From: an uncultured Spirochaetales bacterium
Lineage (GTDB): Bacteria > Spirochaetota > Spirochaetia > Sphaerochaetales > Sphaerochaetaceae
Length of the DNA: 47,725 nt
NCBI GenBank assembly: GCA_944390025.1
Contig: CALXOK010000014.1
Span: forward strand, 1 to 47,725
Reading direction: 5' to 3'
Shown: positions 47,556 to 47,725 of the stretch, in pieces
Numbering within the stretch: position 1 is the stretch's first letter
Layout of the letters: each line of letters opens with the position of its first letter
The notes under the pieces: generated by a model
What the model saw: the letters and a program-made list of their open reading frames with translations, nothing else
Database searches by the model: none
Told to the model about the DNA's origin: nothing
Position numbers and translations under genes: made by a program

Positions 47556-47673
47556 CTGTGGTTCCCGTATTTTGAGTTTTAGCACTAGAAAGATTTAAGG
47601 CTAAAAAGCACTTTACAGAATCAACAAGTTATACAACTCTTTCAATTCCCAAGAATTATCTTGGAATTTTTTT
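47556..47673 (+). ncRNA. candidate small RNA or terminated leader
   Basis: From the promoter at 47520-47549 a transcript of ~118 nt would run to a hairpin with a T run. It has no open frame of note. One 7-bp stem, TTTTAGC (47577-47583) with GCTAAAA (47600-47606), lies in the middle. It could be an independent small RNA or the attenuated leader of a gene beyond the window. I do not recognise a known RNA family. Confidence 0.4.
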
Positions 47674-47725
47674 CATCATTGCATCTTTTAAATATTTCTC
47701 TTTTATGATATACTTTCTAGTGCTA
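47580..47725. repeat. 13-bp inverted repeat flanking 120 bp, reaching the window edge
   Basis: TAGCACTAGAAAG (47580-47592) is repeated in perfect inverse form as CTTTCTAGTGCTA (47713-47725, the last base of the window). The arms may extend further. They bracket the candidate RNA's terminator. Confidence 0.6.
47644..47673 (+). terminator. Rho-independent terminator of the candidate small RNA
   Basis: CCAAGA (from 47649) pairs with TCTTGG (to 47663), extended by AATT pairs with one bulged C, and is followed by eight T residues. Confidence 0.7.

Noticed and set aside
1..47725. Defence island, CRISPR array, prophage or insertion sequence
   Set aside because: No transposase, integrase, phage structural, Cas or restriction gene and no regularly spaced repeat was found; the only long inverted repeat is at 47580-47725.

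Overview
The window looks like a chromosomal core segment of a spirochaete, most likely a host-associated anaerobe near Sphaerochaeta or Treponema. This is inferred from gene content, not from a marker-gene comparison. Supporting points are glycolysis through a PPi-dependent phosphofructokinase and a class II aldolase, a desulfoferrodoxin instead of SOD or catalase, an NFACT/RqcH gene, a Bmp-type ABC importer, exported proteins whose signal peptides end in FA-G/S-G, a spirochaete-style omega subunit, and a 54-residue double-CxxC protein of a kind I associate with spirochaetes. I see no insertion sequence, prophage, CRISPR array or integron.

Layout. 1-2998: tail of an unknown gene, a shortened ASCH-type protein, tRNA-Leu(GAG), asnA, mscL and a small helical protein. 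3000-7570 (minus): an operon of an ArsC/Spx-like protein, a YycJ-like metallo-hydrolase, a long-chain acyl-CoA synthetase, DAHP synthase and a DJ-1 protein. 7.7-14.1 kb: asnS, an HTH regulator, a YaiI/DUF188 protein, pfp, yhbY and a second acyl-CoA synthetase. 14.2-19.2 kb (plus): folC, rqcH, a Memo-family protein and a membrane protein resembling a pseudokinase. 19.2-26.2 kb (minus): miaA, rpoZ, a cytidylate-kinase-like protein, yicC, murC, the double-CxxC protein, a small membrane protein, a methyltransferase-like protein, and an MTA phosphorylase/MtnA-like pair. 26.3-28.3 kb (plus): an exported FKBP isomerase and a DUF3796-XRE regulator pair. 28.3-36.2 kb (minus): a Bmp-type ABC importer followed by Gfo/Idh, YiaK-type and YhcH/YiaL-type genes, which together suggest uptake and catabolism of a sugar or sugar acid. 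36.4-40.8 kb: a COG2509 flavoprotein, an ABC-F ATPase broken by one in-frame TAG, desulfoferrodoxin and a membrane coiled-coil protein. 40.9-47.7 kb: tRNA-Leu(UAA), thpR, a polar amino acid ABC importer, a TatD nuclease, a membrane protein, class II aldolase, a DUF3089 lipoprotein and a promoter-to-terminator unit that may be a small RNA or leader.

The strongest unexplained signal is regulatory. Nine genes have no Shine-Dalgarno sequence, but a good -10 hexamer ends only 6-8 nt before the start codon, and five of them also have a plausible -35 at 16-18 bp. This predicts leaderless mRNAs in roughly half of the transcription units. Other points worth checking are the lone amber codon in the ABC-F gene, a perfect hairpin and a seven-codon leader ORF between a strong Shine-Dalgarno and the Bmp start codon, an operator-like palindrome on the DUF3796-XRE promoter, an ArgR-box-like palindrome at the amino acid importer, and tail-to-tail gene overlaps, including thpR over a tRNA.
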